Part shown: positions 49,009-58,168 of the stretch, piece by piece | Position numbering within the stretch: position 1 is the stretch's first letter | Layout of the letters: each line of letters begins with the position of its first letter | Notes under the pieces: generated by a model | Seen by the model: only the letters and a program-made list of their open reading frames with translations | The model's database searches: none | Told to the model about the DNA's origin: nothing | Assembly: GCF_000145235.1 (NCBI RefSeq) | Contig: NC_014391.1 | Span: 3,108,001 to 3,172,000, forward strand | Source: Micromonospora aurantiaca ATCC 27029 | Lineage (GTDB): Bacteria; Actinomycetota; Actinomycetes; Mycobacteriales; Micromonosporaceae | Direction: 5' to 3' | Length of the DNA stretch: 64,000 nt | Program-made: the position numbers and the translations under genes

Positions 49009-49967
49009 CACGCCTCCCGTCGCGCGCCGAAGAAGCGCAGGTAGATCGCCACGAACACGAGCAGCACCACGGCGAGCACGACCGCCTGGGCGGCGGCCGC
49101 GCCGATGTCGGTGCGGGCGGTGAGGAACTGGTAGACCCGGACGCTGACCACCTCGGTGCCGGCGGCGCCGCCGGTGAGCAGATAGACGTCGTCGAACTTG
49201 TTGAACGTCATGATGAAGCGGAGCACGCCGATCAGCGCGATCACCGGCATGAGCTGTGGCAGCAGGATGTGCCGGAACCGCTGCGTGGGTGTCGCACCGT
49301 CGACCCGGGCGGCCTCCTCCAGCTCGCCGGGCACCGCCTGGAGCCGGGCCAGCAGGAACAGGAACGCGAACGGGAAGTAGCGCCACGCCTCGAACGCGAT
49401 CACCGTCCAGAGCGCGGTGGACTCCTGGGACAGGAACGGCACCGGGGAGTCCCAGCCGAGGAACCGCCGCCCCCAGTCGTTGACGATGCCGAGCTGCGGG
49501 TCGAGCATCACCTGCCAGACGAACGTCATGGCGACCACCGGCGCCACGTACGGCAGCAGCATCGACGCGCGCACCAGCGTGCGGCCCCGGAACGGCCCGC
49601 GTACGGCCAGCGCCGCCGCGAGGCCGACCACGATCGAGCCGGCGGTGCCGCCGACGCTGTAGAGCACAGTGGTCCAGAGCGTGTCGGCGAACCCGGGCGT
49701 GTGCAGCACCCGGTCGATGTTGTCCAGGGTCAGTTCGCCGAACAGGCCGGTCTTGCGCAGCGTCGCCAGGCGTACCCGCTGGAAGGCCAGCACCACCGTC
49801 CAGACGATGGGTATGCCGATCACCGCGACCACGACGAGCAGGGTCGGGGTGACCAGCGCGAGCCCGGCGCGGGACTCGCGGCGGCGCAGCGTCAGCGGGC
49901 GTCGGCCGGGTCGGCGGGGTCGCTCCGGCGCGGGGGAGCGGCCGGCCTCCGGCGCGGTGGTGGTCAA
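49008..49967 (-). CDS. Carbohydrate ABC transporter permease (MalF-like)
   Basis: A protein of 319 residues with six membrane helices and a basic N-terminal tail. The EAA loop is EEAARVDGATPTQRFRHILL then PQL, with the conserved Gly, near residues 215-237. The fold is that of the MalF/UgpA group. It starts with TTG 49967, which overlaps the stop of the binding protein gene (TTGA). It is the middle gene of the three-gene importer and works with the second permease as a heterodimer. Confidence 0.87.
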   Translation of the reverse strand: MTTTAPEAGRSPAPERPRRPGRRPLTLRRRESRAGLALVTPTLLVVVAVIGIPIVWTVVLAFQRVRLATLRKTGLFGELTLDNIDRVLHTPGFADTLWTTVLYSVGGTAGSIVVGLAAALAVRGPFRGRTLVRASMLLPYVAPVVAMTFVWQVMLDPQLGIVNDWGRRFLGWDSPVPFLSQESTALWTVIAFEAWRYFPFAFLFLLARLQAVPGELEEAARVDGATPTQRFRHILLPQLMPVIALIGVLRFIMTFNKFDDVYLLTGGAAGTEVVSVRVYQFLTARTDIGAAAAQAVVLAVVLLVFVAIYLRFFGARREA

Positions 49968-51355
49968 TTGACGCCCTTGGCTATCGCTTCGACGTCCTTG
50001 CGGGCGCGTTCGGCGGCGGCGCGGGCGTCGGACCTGCCGCCGACGACGTCGGCCAGCGCCTTGGGTACGGGCAGCTCACCGAGGATGGCGCCGACGAGCT
50101 TGCCCTGGTTCTCGGTCAGGCCCCAGCGCTGGAACGTGTCGGGGCTGCGCCGCAGCGTGGCGAGCACGTCCTCGCCGTAGACCTCCGACAGCGGCTTCTT
50201 GGTGTCCACCCCGGCCGGGCTGGTGTTCCAGGCGGTCCGGAACTTCTGCTTGTCCTCCGGGGTGCCGGTGCGCACCGGGAAACGCCCCTCGGGGGACATG
50301 CCGAACCAGCGCGGGTAGCCGTCGGAGAGCATGTACTCCACGAACGACTTCGCCGGGTCGGCGGCGCCGTCGAGCACCGCCCAGGAGCTGACCTCGCCGT
50401 ACTGGGCCGGCTCGGTGCCGTTGGGGCCCTTGATCGCGGTGACGAACCCGCTGTTCTTCGCCAGCCAGGCCGGGTCGGACTGGCACTGCGGGCAGGTCGG
50501 CCGGGCGTCGGCGCGCAGCCCGGCCAGCTCGTCGAGGATGAACGGCGACCAGATCAGCATGGCCGCCTTGCCGGCGAAGTAGGTGGCCCGGGTGGTGTCG
50601 ACGTCCTGGGCGCCCTTGACGGAGTTGTTCCACATCAGGTCGCCGTAGAAGCGGAACGCCTCGACGCACTCGGGGGAGTCCAGAGTGACAGTGCCGGAGT
50701 CGTCGGTGAGCCGGCAGTTGTTCGCCAGCGCCAGATGCTCGAACGTCTGCTGGGTGAACACGTCACCGGGGGAGGTGGCCGCGGTGATGCCGGCGACGCC
50801 GCCGGTGTTCAGCTTCGCCGCCGCGGCGGCGATCTTCTCGTACGTGTCGGGCGCCGGCAGGCCGGCGGCGGCGAACAGGTCCTTGCGGTAGACGAGCAGC
50901 TGGCCCCACCCGTCGCTCGGTACGGCGAGCTGCGTGCCGCCGTCGCTGGTGAGTTCCAGCGCGCGGGGCGTGAACGTGTCCCGGCCGAGCCGGCCGACGA
51001 CGGCGGCGTTGGCGTCGGCGTCGAGGAGTTCGTTGGCGGACAGCGTGCGCACCCCGGCCAGTGAGACCGAGCCGACCACGTCGGGCAGGTCGCCGGCGGC
51101 GGCGCTGGAGGCGATCAGGGACGGGAACTGGTCCTCGTTGACGGTGACCAGGTTGACCTTGACGCCGGTCTTGGCGGTGTAGTCGGCGATGATCGCCTTG
51201 GTGGCGGCGACGCGGTCCGCCACGTCTTCCAGGCTCCAGACGGTGATCTGCGAACTGTCGGATTTCTGCCCGTCGTTGCTGCATGCGGCCACGCCGGTCC
51301 CGGCCAGTGCCAGGATCAGGCTGATTGCGAGCCGCCGCGTGGAGGGTGATGACAT
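49964..51355 (-). CDS. Extracellular solute-binding lipoprotein (family 1)
   Basis: A lipoprotein of 463 residues. Residues 1-24 are a lipid-anchored signal peptide ending VAAC (Cys25, lipobox V-A-A-C). The mature protein has the two-lobed sugar-binding fold: ITVWSLEDVADRVAATKAII, TGVKVNLVTVNEDQFPSL, NGVPADG-like PSDGWGQLLVYRKDLFAAAG and MLSDGYPRWFGMSPEGRFPV, all standard for sugar ABC importers. It contains three Cys (CPQC plus a single one) that could form disulfides. GAGAGGAGT precedes ATG 51355. It begins the operon and is divergent from a catabolic operon; the substrate is probably the glycoside used there. Confidence 0.88.
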   Translation of the reverse strand: MSSPSTRRLAISLILALAGTGVAACSNDGQKSDSSQITVWSLEDVADRVAATKAIIADYTAKTGVKVNLVTVNEDQFPSLIASSAAAGDLPDVVGSVSLAGVRTLSANELLDADANAAVVGRLGRDTFTPRALELTSDGGTQLAVPSDGWGQLLVYRKDLFAAAGLPAPDTYEKIAAAAAKLNTGGVAGITAATSPGDVFTQQTFEHLALANNCRLTDDSGTVTLDSPECVEAFRFYGDLMWNNSVKGAQDVDTTRATYFAGKAAMLIWSPFILDELAGLRADARPTCPQCQSDPAWLAKNSGFVTAIKGPNGTEPAQYGEVSSWAVLDGAADPAKSFVEYMLSDGYPRWFGMSPEGRFPVRTGTPEDKQKFRTAWNTSPAGVDTKKPLSEVYGEDVLATLRRSPDTFQRWGLTENQGKLVGAILGELPVPKALADVVGGRSDARAAAERARKDVEAIAKGVN

Positions 51356-51390
51356 CGGTGGCACTCCTCTCGAAAGAGCACGGCCTGCCG

Positions 51391-51396
51391 CTAATA
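51391..51396 (-). promoter_or_regulatory. -10 element of solute-binding protein operon
   Basis: Minus-strand TATTAG, 36 bases before ATG 51355, with an A/T-rich -35 position inside the dyad 51401-51416. Confidence 0.4.
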
Positions 51397-51400
51397 CCCA

Positions 51401-51416
51401 TCGATTCATCAATCGA
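51401..51416. promoter_or_regulatory. Operator-like dyad between divergent carbohydrate operons
   Basis: TCGATT-CATC-AATCGA, with an overlapping GATTC-GAATC pair at 51403-51419. It lies between the two promoters and over one -35 position, the pattern of LacI- or GntR-type operators. No regulator gene is next to it. Confidence 0.6.
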
Positions 51417-51440
51417 ATCACATATGCCCATTTTTTGGGT

Positions 51441-51446
51441 TAGAAT
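51441..51446 (+). promoter_or_regulatory. -10 element of catabolic operon
   Basis: TAGAAT, 31 bases before ATG 51477, following the CCC-ATTTTTT-GGG dyad. Confidence 0.45.
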
Positions 51447-51476
51447 CGGGGTCGGCACTTCACTCGGAGCGACGCC

Positions 51477-52514
51477 ATGAGCAACTGGGTTGTCTCTCTG
51501 GCCGGGCCCGGGCACGTACGCCTGGAGCCCTGCCCCACCGACCGGCTCGGTCCGGGCCAGGTCCGCGTCCGCACCCGCTACTCGGGCATCTCCGCCGGCA
51601 CCGAACTGACGCTCTACCGGGGCAGCAACCCGCGACTGCGCAAGGACTGGGACGCCGGCTCCCGCATGTTCGTGCCCCGCCAGGCCGCGCCCGCGTACCC
51701 GGTGGTGGGTTTCGGTTACGAGGAGGTCGGCGAGATCGTCGAGGTCGCCCCCGACGTGGCCGGGCGACGGCCCGGCCAGCTCGTCTGGGGGATCTGGGGG
51801 CACCGCGCCGAGGCCGTGCTCCCCGCGACGGCCGCGCATCCGCTGCCACCGGGCCTCGACCCGCTCGCCGCCGTGTTCGCCCGGCCCGGTGCCATCGCGC
51901 TGACCGCCGTGCTCGCCGGTGACCTGCACCTGGGCGACTGGGTGGGCGTGTTCGGGCAGGGCGTGATCGGGCTGCTCGGCACGCGCCTGGCCGCACTCTC
52001 CGGCGCCCGCGTCGTCGCCGTCGACCGGATGCCCGGCCGGCTCGCGCACGCCGTGCGGCTCGGCGCGCGCCGGGTGGTCGACGCCGCCGCCGACTCGCCC
52101 GCCGCCGCGCTGCGGGCCGCCACCGACGGCCGGGGCGCCGACGTGTGCCTGGAGCTGTCCGGGTCGTACCCGGCGCTGCACGAGGCGATCCGCGCCACCG
52201 CGCACGCCGGGCGCGTCGTCGCGGCCGGCTTCTACCAGGGGTACGCCCACGGGCTGGAACTCGGCGAGGAGTTCCACCACAACCGGATCCAGCTCGTGGC
52301 CGCCCAGGTCTCCGGGCCGGACCCGGCACCCGGCACGGCCGGCCGGTGGTCCGGGACGCGGATCGCACACACCTTCATGGACCTGGTGGCCGAGGGCAGC
52401 GTCGACCCGCTGCCGCTGGTGAGCCACGTCGTCGACGCGGGCGCGGTGGCCGACGCCCTGGCGTTGCTCGACCGCGGTGACGGTGACGTCCTCCAAGTGG
52501 TGCTGAGGTTCTGA
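51477..52514 (+). CDS. MDR-family zinc-type dehydrogenase
   Basis: A protein of 345 residues of the medium-chain dehydrogenase superfamily. It has VVGFGYEEVGEIVEV in the catalytic domain, the cofactor-binding VGVFGQGVIGLLGTRLAAL (G-x-G-x-x-G, about 162-180) and VVAVDRMPGRLAHAVRLGAR, an acidic residue that favours NAD. The structural zinc Cys cluster is not visible (no C-x2-C-x2-C), and YSGISAGTELTLYRG replaces the usual C-G-S-D. Such forms oxidise sugar or polyol substrates without structural zinc. It is first in an operon whose next genes are coupled to it. Confidence 0.84.
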   Translation: MSNWVVSLAGPGHVRLEPCPTDRLGPGQVRVRTRYSGISAGTELTLYRGSNPRLRKDWDAGSRMFVPRQAAPAYPVVGFGYEEVGEIVEVAPDVAGRRPGQLVWGIWGHRAEAVLPATAAHPLPPGLDPLAAVFARPGAIALTAVLAGDLHLGDWVGVFGQGVIGLLGTRLAALSGARVVAVDRMPGRLAHAVRLGARRVVDAAADSPAAALRAATDGRGADVCLELSGSYPALHEAIRATAHAGRVVAAGFYQGYAHGLELGEEFHHNRIQLVAAQVSGPDPAPGTAGRWSGTRIAHTFMDLVAEGSVDPLPLVSHVVDAGAVADALALLDRGDGDVLQVVLRF

Positions 52515-53332
52515 TGGACATTCCGCTCTCGTGCCAGGAGCAGTTGCTTCCCGGCGCCGACCTGATCCAGAAGTACGCCCTCGCCGTCTCCCTCGGCTGC
52601 CAGGGCATCGAGCTGCGCGGGCGGGGCGACCTGGCCCTGGCCCGGCGGCTGCCGGAGCTGCGCCGCGCCCGCGCCGCCGGCGTGGTCATGCCGACCGTCT
52701 GCGTCGAGATGGACCACTTCATCGGCGACTTCGACCCGGCCCGTTCCCGCGACGCGGTGGACAACCTGCGCTCCCAGCTGTCGGTGATCGCCGAGCTGGG
52801 CGGCGTCGGTGCGATGACCCCCGCCGCGTGGGGCATGTTCTCCCGCCGGCTGCCGCCGTTCGAACCACCACGCTCGGCCGACGGCGACCGGCGGGTGCTC
52901 GTCGACGCCCTGGGCGAGCTGGCCGGGCACGCCCGCGCCGAGGGGGTCACCGTGTTCCTGGAACCGCTCAACCGGTACGAGGACCACATGGTCAACCGGC
53001 TCGACCAGGCGGTCGAGCTGTGCCGCGCGGTCGGGTCACCGGCGCTGCGGGTGGCCGCCGACACGTACCACATGAACATCGAGGAGGACGATCCGCAGGC
53101 CGCGCTGCGCGCCGCCGCGCCGTACCTCGGGCACGTCCAGGTCAGCGACTCCAACCGGCACCAGCCCGGCGCCGGGCACCTGGACTGGGGTGCGCTGCTG
53201 GCCACGCTCGACGCGATCGGCTACACCGGCTGGCTGGCGCTGGAGTGCCGGCTGCGCGGCGAGCCGGTCGCCGCGCTGCGCCAGGCCGCCACCGCGCTGG
53301 CCCAGGCCCGTCCCCGGCGGGCCGCCGCATGA
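52514..53332 (+). CDS. Sugar phosphate isomerase/epimerase (xylose isomerase-like TIM barrel)
   Basis: A protein of 272 residues of the AP-endonuclease-2/IolE-like barrel family. It has VSLGCQGIELRGRGDLALAR, PTVCVEMDHFIGDFDPARSR, VFLEPLNRYEDHMVN (metal ligand Glu), VAADTYHMNIEEDDP (Asp and His) and WLALECRL (last Glu) in the right order. It would isomerise or dehydrate a keto-sugar acid produced by the dehydrogenase. ATG 52514 shares one base with the preceding stop. Its own stop overlaps the start of the hydrolase gene. Confidence 0.86.
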   Translation: MDIPLSCQEQLLPGADLIQKYALAVSLGCQGIELRGRGDLALARRLPELRRARAAGVVMPTVCVEMDHFIGDFDPARSRDAVDNLRSQLSVIAELGGVGAMTPAAWGMFSRRLPPFEPPRSADGDRRVLVDALGELAGHARAEGVTVFLEPLNRYEDHMVNRLDQAVELCRAVGSPALRVAADTYHMNIEEDDPQAALRAAAPYLGHVQVSDSNRHQPGAGHLDWGALLATLDAIGYTGWLALECRLRGEPVAALRQAATALAQARPRRAAA

Positions 53333-54666
53333 CGCTGACCACCGGGGTACGCGCCGACGCCGACCGCCACGCCCGGCTGCGCCGCCTCGCGCTGGCCACC
53401 CTGGACGCCAACTGGGAACACGACCACACGGTCCCCTCGCGCACGCTCTACCCGCACCAGTGGAGCTGGGACTCGGCGTTCATCGCGATCGGCCTGGCCC
53501 ACGTCCGCCCCGACCGGGCCTGGCGGGAGCTGCGCACGCTGTTCGCCGCGCAGTGGGTCGACGGGCGGGTGCCGCACATCGTGTTCAACCCGGCCTCGCG
53601 CGCCGGGCCGTACTTCCCCGGGCCGCAGTTCTGGGACTCGGCCCGCGCCGACGGCTCACCGGCCCGGGCCACCTCCGGGATCGTCCAGCCGCCGGTGCAC
53701 GCCCCGGCCGCCTGGCTGGTGCACCGCCGCGCGCCCGGCGAGGCGTCGGTGGCCGCGCTGCGGCGGCTCTACCCGAGGCTGGTCGCGGAGCAGCGCTACC
53801 TGACCGGCCGGCGAGACGCCGGGGGCGGCGGGCTGGCGTCGATCGTGCACCCGTGGGAGTCCGGACTGGACAACAGCCCCGCCTGGGACGCGCCGCTCGC
53901 AGGGGTGCCCGCCGACGAGGCGGTGATGCGCGCGTACCGCCGGCACGACACCGCGCACGCCGACGCGGCGCAGCGTCCCACCGACCTGGACTACGCGCGG
54001 TACGTCGCGCTCGTGGAGAGCTACCGGGCCGGCCGCTACCGGGACGAGGGCCTGCTCGGACGGCATCCGTTCCTGGTGGAGTGCCCACTGGTGAACGCCG
54101 CGCTCGGCGTCTCCGAGTACGCACTCGCGCGCATCGCCGCTGTGATCGGCGCCGACCCGGGGCCGCACCGCGACCGGGGTGCCCGGATCACCGAGGCGCT
54201 CGTCACCCGCCTCTGGGATCCGGTCGCCGGCACGTTCCGTCCCCGCGACGTGCGCGCCGACCGGCTCGTGCCGGCCCGGACCGTGCTCGGGCTGATGCCG
54301 CTGGCGCTGCCCGAACTGCCCGCCGCACAGGTGTCGGCGCTGCTGGCCGAGGCGTGCTCGCCGCGCTTCGGGCTGGCCGCCCGGATGGACCGGCCGCTGC
54401 CCACGTACGACCGCACCGCGCCGGACTTCGAGCCGCTGCGCTACTGGCGCGGCCCGAGCTGGATCAACACCGGCTGGCTGCTCTGGCAGGGACTGCGCAC
54501 CCACCGCCGCGTCGACCTGGCCGCCGGGCTGCGCGAGTCGCTGCTCGACCTGGTCGACCGGGCCGGCTGCCACGAGTACTTCCACCCGGACACCGGCGCC
54601 GGTCTCGGCTCACCGGCGTTCAGCTGGACCGCCGCGCTGGTGCTGGACGCGCTCGCCCAGGAGTGA
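53329..54666 (+). CDS. GH63-like glycoside hydrolase (mannosyl/glucosylglycerate hydrolase type)
   Basis: A protein of 445 residues with an (alpha/alpha)6-barrel look. HQWSWDSAF (Asp48) and VDGRVPHIVFNP open the catalytic core, and IVHPWESGLDNSPAWD, WRGPSWINTGWLLWQGL and the late HEYF with Glu416 correspond to the conserved acidic and aromatic residues of GH63 and the trehalase-like MGH-type hydrolases. Among known members in actinobacteria is the glucosylglycerate hydrolase, so that or a similar compatible-solute glycoside is a reasonable substrate, but other glycosides fit too. It lacks a signal peptide, so it works in the cytosol after uptake. The ATG overlaps the preceding stop. Confidence 0.8.
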   Translation: MTLTTGVRADADRHARLRRLALATLDANWEHDHTVPSRTLYPHQWSWDSAFIAIGLAHVRPDRAWRELRTLFAAQWVDGRVPHIVFNPASRAGPYFPGPQFWDSARADGSPARATSGIVQPPVHAPAAWLVHRRAPGEASVAALRRLYPRLVAEQRYLTGRRDAGGGGLASIVHPWESGLDNSPAWDAPLAGVPADEAVMRAYRRHDTAHADAAQRPTDLDYARYVALVESYRAGRYRDEGLLGRHPFLVECPLVNAALGVSEYALARIAAVIGADPGPHRDRGARITEALVTRLWDPVAGTFRPRDVRADRLVPARTVLGLMPLALPELPAAQVSALLAEACSPRFGLAARMDRPLPTYDRTAPDFEPLRYWRGPSWINTGWLLWQGLRTHRRVDLAAGLRESLLDLVDRAGCHEYFHPDTGAGLGSPAFSWTAALVLDALAQE

Positions 54667-54673
54667 CAGCGGC

Positions 54674-54696
54674 GGGCGCCGGGCACGCCGGCGCCC
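54674..54696. terminator. GC-rich hairpin ending the catabolic operon
   Basis: GGGCGCCGG (54674-54682) pairs perfectly with CCGGCGCCC (54688-54696) around a five-base loop. It lies in the 47-base gap between two converging genes and can end both transcripts. Confidence 0.65.
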
Positions 54697-54713
54697 ACCG
54701 GGCCGTCCAGGGC

Positions 54714-55418
54714 TCAGGCGATGCCGGCCGGGGTGGCGCCGCCGATGCGCAGCGCCGACATCGGCGCGTCGTCGATCGCGTAGCCGAGCGCGTCGACCAC
54801 CTCGACCACGCCGCTGACCTGCCGGGTCAGCCGGACCGCGAGCTGCGCGGTGGACCGGCACTCCACCTGGCCGGTGAGCGTCACCACGCCCCTGTCGACT
54901 GTCACGTCCACCACCCCGTCGCGGACGCCGAGGCTGCGCCACAGCACCTCCTCGACCACGTCCCGCCGGATGCCGGCGTCCGGGCGCAGGTGCACCTTGA
55001 GCAGGTCGCCGCGGGTGACGATGCCGACCAGCCGGCCGAGGTCGTTCACCACCGGCAGCCGCTTCACGCCGCGCGCGTCCATCAGCCGGGCCGCCTCCAC
55101 GATCGTCGCGTCCGGCGTGATGGTGACCGGGGGAGCGGTCATCAGGTCGGCGGCGAGCGTCGCGCCGGCCTTCGCCCGCGCCTCGCGGCGGTGCCGGTCC
55201 GGCAGGATCCGCCGCTCCTGGGGCTGGCCCAGGAACTCCACCTTGTACATCAGGTCCGCCTCGGACACCACGCCCAGCACCCGGCGGGTCTCGTCCACCA
55301 CCGGCGCCGCCGTGACGTGCCGCTCGGTCAGCACGTCGACGATCTCCCGGTAGTCAGTGCCCTCCCGTACCGACGCCACGTCCCTGGTCATCACGTCCTG
55401 CACCTGCCACGTACGCAT
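54714..55418 (-). CDS. CBS-pair and BON domain protein
   Basis: A cytosolic protein of 234 residues. Two CBS domains fill residues 1-140: VQDVMTRDVASVREGTDYREI, then LGVVSEADLMYKVEF, and MTAPPVTITPDATIVEAARL and LVGIVTRGDLLKV, each ending with the G-x-V-(S/T)-x-x-D-L motif that binds adenosine nucleotides. The BON domain covers about 140-215, with VTVDRGVVTLTGQVECRS, which often binds membranes. Members sense energy status. GGGAGG precedes ATG 55418. It is convergent with the hydrolase operon. Confidence 0.86.
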   Translation of the reverse strand: MRTWQVQDVMTRDVASVREGTDYREIVDVLTERHVTAAPVVDETRRVLGVVSEADLMYKVEFLGQPQERRILPDRHRREARAKAGATLAADLMTAPPVTITPDATIVEAARLMDARGVKRLPVVNDLGRLVGIVTRGDLLKVHLRPDAGIRRDVVEEVLWRSLGVRDGVVDVTVDRGVVTLTGQVECRSTAQLAVRLTRQVSGVVEVVDALGYAIDDAPMSALRIGGATPAGIA

Positions 55419-55512
55419 GGCGAACCTCCCTGTGTCCGCCTCCGACGCTAGGCGGCGGCGACGGGCCGGAGCAGGGGCGCAAAGACCAGGTCAGGGGGCC
55501 GGAGGTCCCGAA

Positions 55513-57627
55513 TCACCCAGCCGCGACGGGCTCCGCGACCTCGTCGAGGGGCGGCTCGGCGGTCAGCAACTCGGCCGGCACCGGCTCGACCTCCACCCGG
55601 CAGTCGTGGAACGTGGGCGCCTCGCCCAGGTCGGTGTCCCGGACGCCGGTGACCGCGTTGACGGTGGACCGCCCCGGGCTGCGTCGCGCCCAGTACGCCT
55701 TGTACGTGAACGCGCACCCCGGCCGGGTCGCCTCGTCCACCGCCACCGCGGCGAGGAACGCGCCCCTGTCGTTGTGCACCCGTACCGCGTCGCCGTCGGC
55801 GAGCCCGCGCGCCGCCGCGTCGTCCGCGTGCAGGTGCACCAGGGGCGGCCCGGCGAGGCGGGTGTGCCACGGCAGCGACGCGAACGTGGAGTTCATCAGG
55901 TAACGGTTGGCCGGGGTGAGCAGCGTCAGCGGGAACCGGCGGGCCAGCTCCGGGTCGGCCGCCTCGGCCGGTGGCGTGTATCCGGGCAGCGGGTCCACCC
56001 CGAGCGCGGCCAGCGCCGGGTCGTGCAGCCGGGCCCGCCCGTCCGGGGTGGGGAAACCGCCCTCGGCGTACGGCGCGGAACCCACCGGCACACCGGTGAG
56101 CCGGGCGTACGTGCGCTCACGCAGCTCCTCATACGTGATCGGGGCGTCGGCCAGCAACTGCCGGGCCAGGTCCTCGTCGCTGTCCCGGAACGCCGGGTGG
56201 TCGATCCCGAGCGCGGCGGCGATCCGCCGGAAGATCTCGGTGTTCGGCAGCGCCTCGCCCGGCGCGCGGGTGACCGGCAGGTTCAGCGTCGTGTAGTGGT
56301 GCCCGTAGGACGTCTGGAGGTCCAGGTGCTCGGGCTGCATGGTGGCCGGGAGCACCACGTCGGCGTAGTCGCAGGTGTCGGTCCAGCGCTGCTCCAGCAC
56401 CACTGTGAACAGGTCGGCGCGGCCGAGCCCGGTCAGCAGCCGGGCCTGGTCCGGGGCGGTCGCCGCCGGGTTGGCGTTGAACACCACCAGCGAGGTGACA
56501 GGCGGGTCGGCCTCCCCGGTGAGCACGGCGGCCAGCCGGCTCATGTTCAGCGACCGGGCCGGCGGGGCGGGCATGCCGGCCGGCCGGATCACCGGGCCGT
56601 TGTCGACCCGGTGGTGGCCGCTGGTGGTCACCAGCGCCCCGCCGCCGGGGTACCGGAAGTCGCCGGTGACCAGCGGCAACGCGCAGATCGCCCGGATCGC
56701 CTGCCCGGCGCCGTGGTGCCGTTGCAGGCCCAGCCCGACCCGTACCGCTGTGGGCCGGGCGGTGGCGATCCGCTCACCGAGACGGCGGATCGTCCCGGCC
56801 GGCAGGCCGCACTCGGCGGCGGCCCGCTCCACCGGCCAGTCGTCGAGCCGGGCGCGCAGTTCCGGCCAGCCGGTGGTGTGCGCGGCCAGCCACGCCTCGT
56901 CGGCCGCCCCGGCGTCGCGGACGTGCCGCATCAGCCCGAGAGCGAGCGCCGCGTCGGTGCCTGGTAGCGGCGCGACGTGCTCGTCGCTGCGGGCCGCCGT
57001 GTCGGTGCGCAGCGGGTCGATCGTCACCACGTACGCGCCGCGCTCGCGGGCCTGCTGCACGAACGGCCACAGGTGCAGGTTGGTGACGAGCGGGTTGGCG
57101 CCCCAGAGCACGATCAGGTTCGCCTCGACGATCGACTCCGGTTCGAAGCCGACCGAGGCGCCGTAGAGCGAGCGCAGCGCCGCCCGCGCCGCGGCCGTGC
57201 AGATGGTGGTGTCCAGGCGGGACGCGCCCAGGTGGGCGAAGAGCCGGGGCCCCATGGTCCAGCCCTGGACCAGGCCCATCGTGCCGGCGAAGTAGTAGGG
57301 CAGCACCGACTCCGGGCCGTCCCGCTCGATGCTCGCGCGCAGCCCGGCGGCCACCCGGTCGAGGGCCTCGTCCCAGCTCGCCGGCCGGTACGCGACCCGG
57401 CCGGTGCCCTTCGGGCCGGTGCGGACCCAGGGCGTGGTGAGCCGGTCCGGCCCGTTCACCGCGTCCAGGTAGCGGTTCACCTTGCCGCAGAGCGCGCCCC
57501 TGGTGAACGGGTGGTCGCGGTCGCCGCGCAGCGCGACCGCCCGGCCGTCGTCGACTGTGAGCTGCCAGACGCAGGTGTCCGGGCAGTCCAGCGGGCAGGC
57601 GCCGGGGTGGGTCGTGACGGGGGCCAT
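55513..57627 (-). CDS. Molybdopterin oxidoreductase family protein (4Fe-4S)
   Basis: A protein of 704 residues of the bis-MGD oxidoreductase family. It has the N-terminal cluster site CPLDCPDTC with the fourth Cys in [10 protein letters not shown], the cofactor-binding [52 protein letters not shown] and the C-terminal domain with [20 protein letters not shown], matching formate-dehydrogenase-like or assimilatory enzymes. No twin-arginine signal, so it is cytosolic. The electron acceptor and substrate are unknown. A TAGCAT box six bases before ATG 57627 gives a leaderless transcript. It is divergent from the DUF2267 gene. Confidence 0.87.
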   Translation of the reverse strand: MAPVTTHPGACPLDCPDTCVWQLTVDDGRAVALRGDRDHPFTRGALCGKVNRYLDAVNGPDRLTTPWVRTGPKGTGRVAYRPASWDEALDRVAAGLRASIERDGPESVLPYYFAGTMGLVQGWTMGPRLFAHLGASRLDTTICTAAARAALRSLYGASVGFEPESIVEANLIVLWGANPLVTNLHLWPFVQQARERGAYVVTIDPLRTDTAARSDEHVAPLPGTDAALALGLMRHVRDAGAADEAWLAAHTTGWPELRARLDDWPVERAAAECGLPAGTIRRLGERIATARPTAVRVGLGLQRHHGAGQAIRAICALPLVTGDFRYPGGGALVTTSGHHRVDNGPVIRPAGMPAPPARSLNMSRLAAVLTGEADPPVTSLVVFNANPAATAPDQARLLTGLGRADLFTVVLEQRWTDTCDYADVVLPATMQPEHLDLQTSYGHHYTTLNLPVTRAPGEALPNTEIFRRIAAALGIDHPAFRDSDEDLARQLLADAPITYEELRERTYARLTGVPVGSAPYAEGGFPTPDGRARLHDPALAALGVDPLPGYTPPAEAADPELARRFPLTLLTPANRYLMNSTFASLPWHTRLAGPPLVHLHADDAAARGLADGDAVRVHNDRGAFLAAVAVDEATRPGCAFTYKAYWARRSPGRSTVNAVTGVRDTDLGEAPTFHDCRVEVEPVPAELLTAEPPLDEVAEPVAAG

Positions 57628-57633
57628 GGGCGG

Positions 57634-57639
57634 ATGCTA
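57634..57639 (-). promoter_or_regulatory. -10 element, leaderless promoter of oxidoreductase gene
   Basis: Minus-strand TAGCAT ends six bases before ATG 57627. Confidence 0.5.
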
Positions 57640-57709
57640 CCGACGCGACCGGCCACCTGCCCTCCGGCTTTTCCGCCTCCCGGTGGGTGGGGCGTTTGGC
57701 CGGGGTGGG

Positions 57710-57723
57710 GGCGGGTACCCGCC
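57710..57723. promoter_or_regulatory. 14-base palindrome between divergent genes
   Basis: GGCGGGTACCCGCC, a perfect palindrome 53 bases before the DUF2267 start and 83 bases from the oxidoreductase start. It could be a shared operator, though GC-rich palindromes can occur by chance in this DNA. Confidence 0.35.
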
Positions 57724-57775
57724 GGGGCCGACCGCTGTGGGCGTGGTGCCCGCCGGCGGCGAGGGGAGGGGTGGG

Positions 57776-58168
57776 ATGCGGTTCCCCCTGTTCGTCGAGG
57801 CGGTGGCGCGGCGGGCCGAGTTGCCCGCTGACGAGGCCGCGACCGTCTCCCGTGCCGTGTTGCAGACCCTCGCCGACCGGATCACCGCGGACGAGACGAC
57901 GGACCTGGCCGCGCAGCTGCCGGACGACGTGGGCGGCTATCTGGAGCCCGCCGGCACCGCCACCACCGGTGGCGCTGTCGACTTCCTGTACCGCGTGGCC
58001 GAACGCGCGGCGGTGGACCCGGCGGTCGCCGAGGTGGGTGCCGTCGCGGTGCTCGCGACGCTGCGCGACACGGTGACGGTGGGGGAGTTCCACGACCTCG
58101 TCGCGCAGCTCCCGAAGGGCTTCGACGCCATGGTGGACCCCATCCCACGACCGCCGTACGATGTCTGA
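57776..58168 (+). CDS. DUF2267 domain protein
   Basis: A protein of 130 residues consisting of one DUF2267 domain: [20 protein letters not shown], then [30 protein letters not shown], and the second repeat [20 protein letters not shown] with [13 protein letters not shown], so it shows two helical halves with the family's A-x-L-P-x-x-(F/Y). The function is not established; members often occur beside CBS proteins and stress genes, as here. GGGGAGGGG precedes ATG 57776. Confidence 0.85.
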   Translation: MRFPLFVEAVARRAELPADEAATVSRAVLQTLADRITADETTDLAAQLPDDVGGYLEPAGTATTGGAVDFLYRVAERAAVDPAVAEVGAVAVLATLRDTVTVGEFHDLVAQLPKGFDAMVDPIPRPPYDV

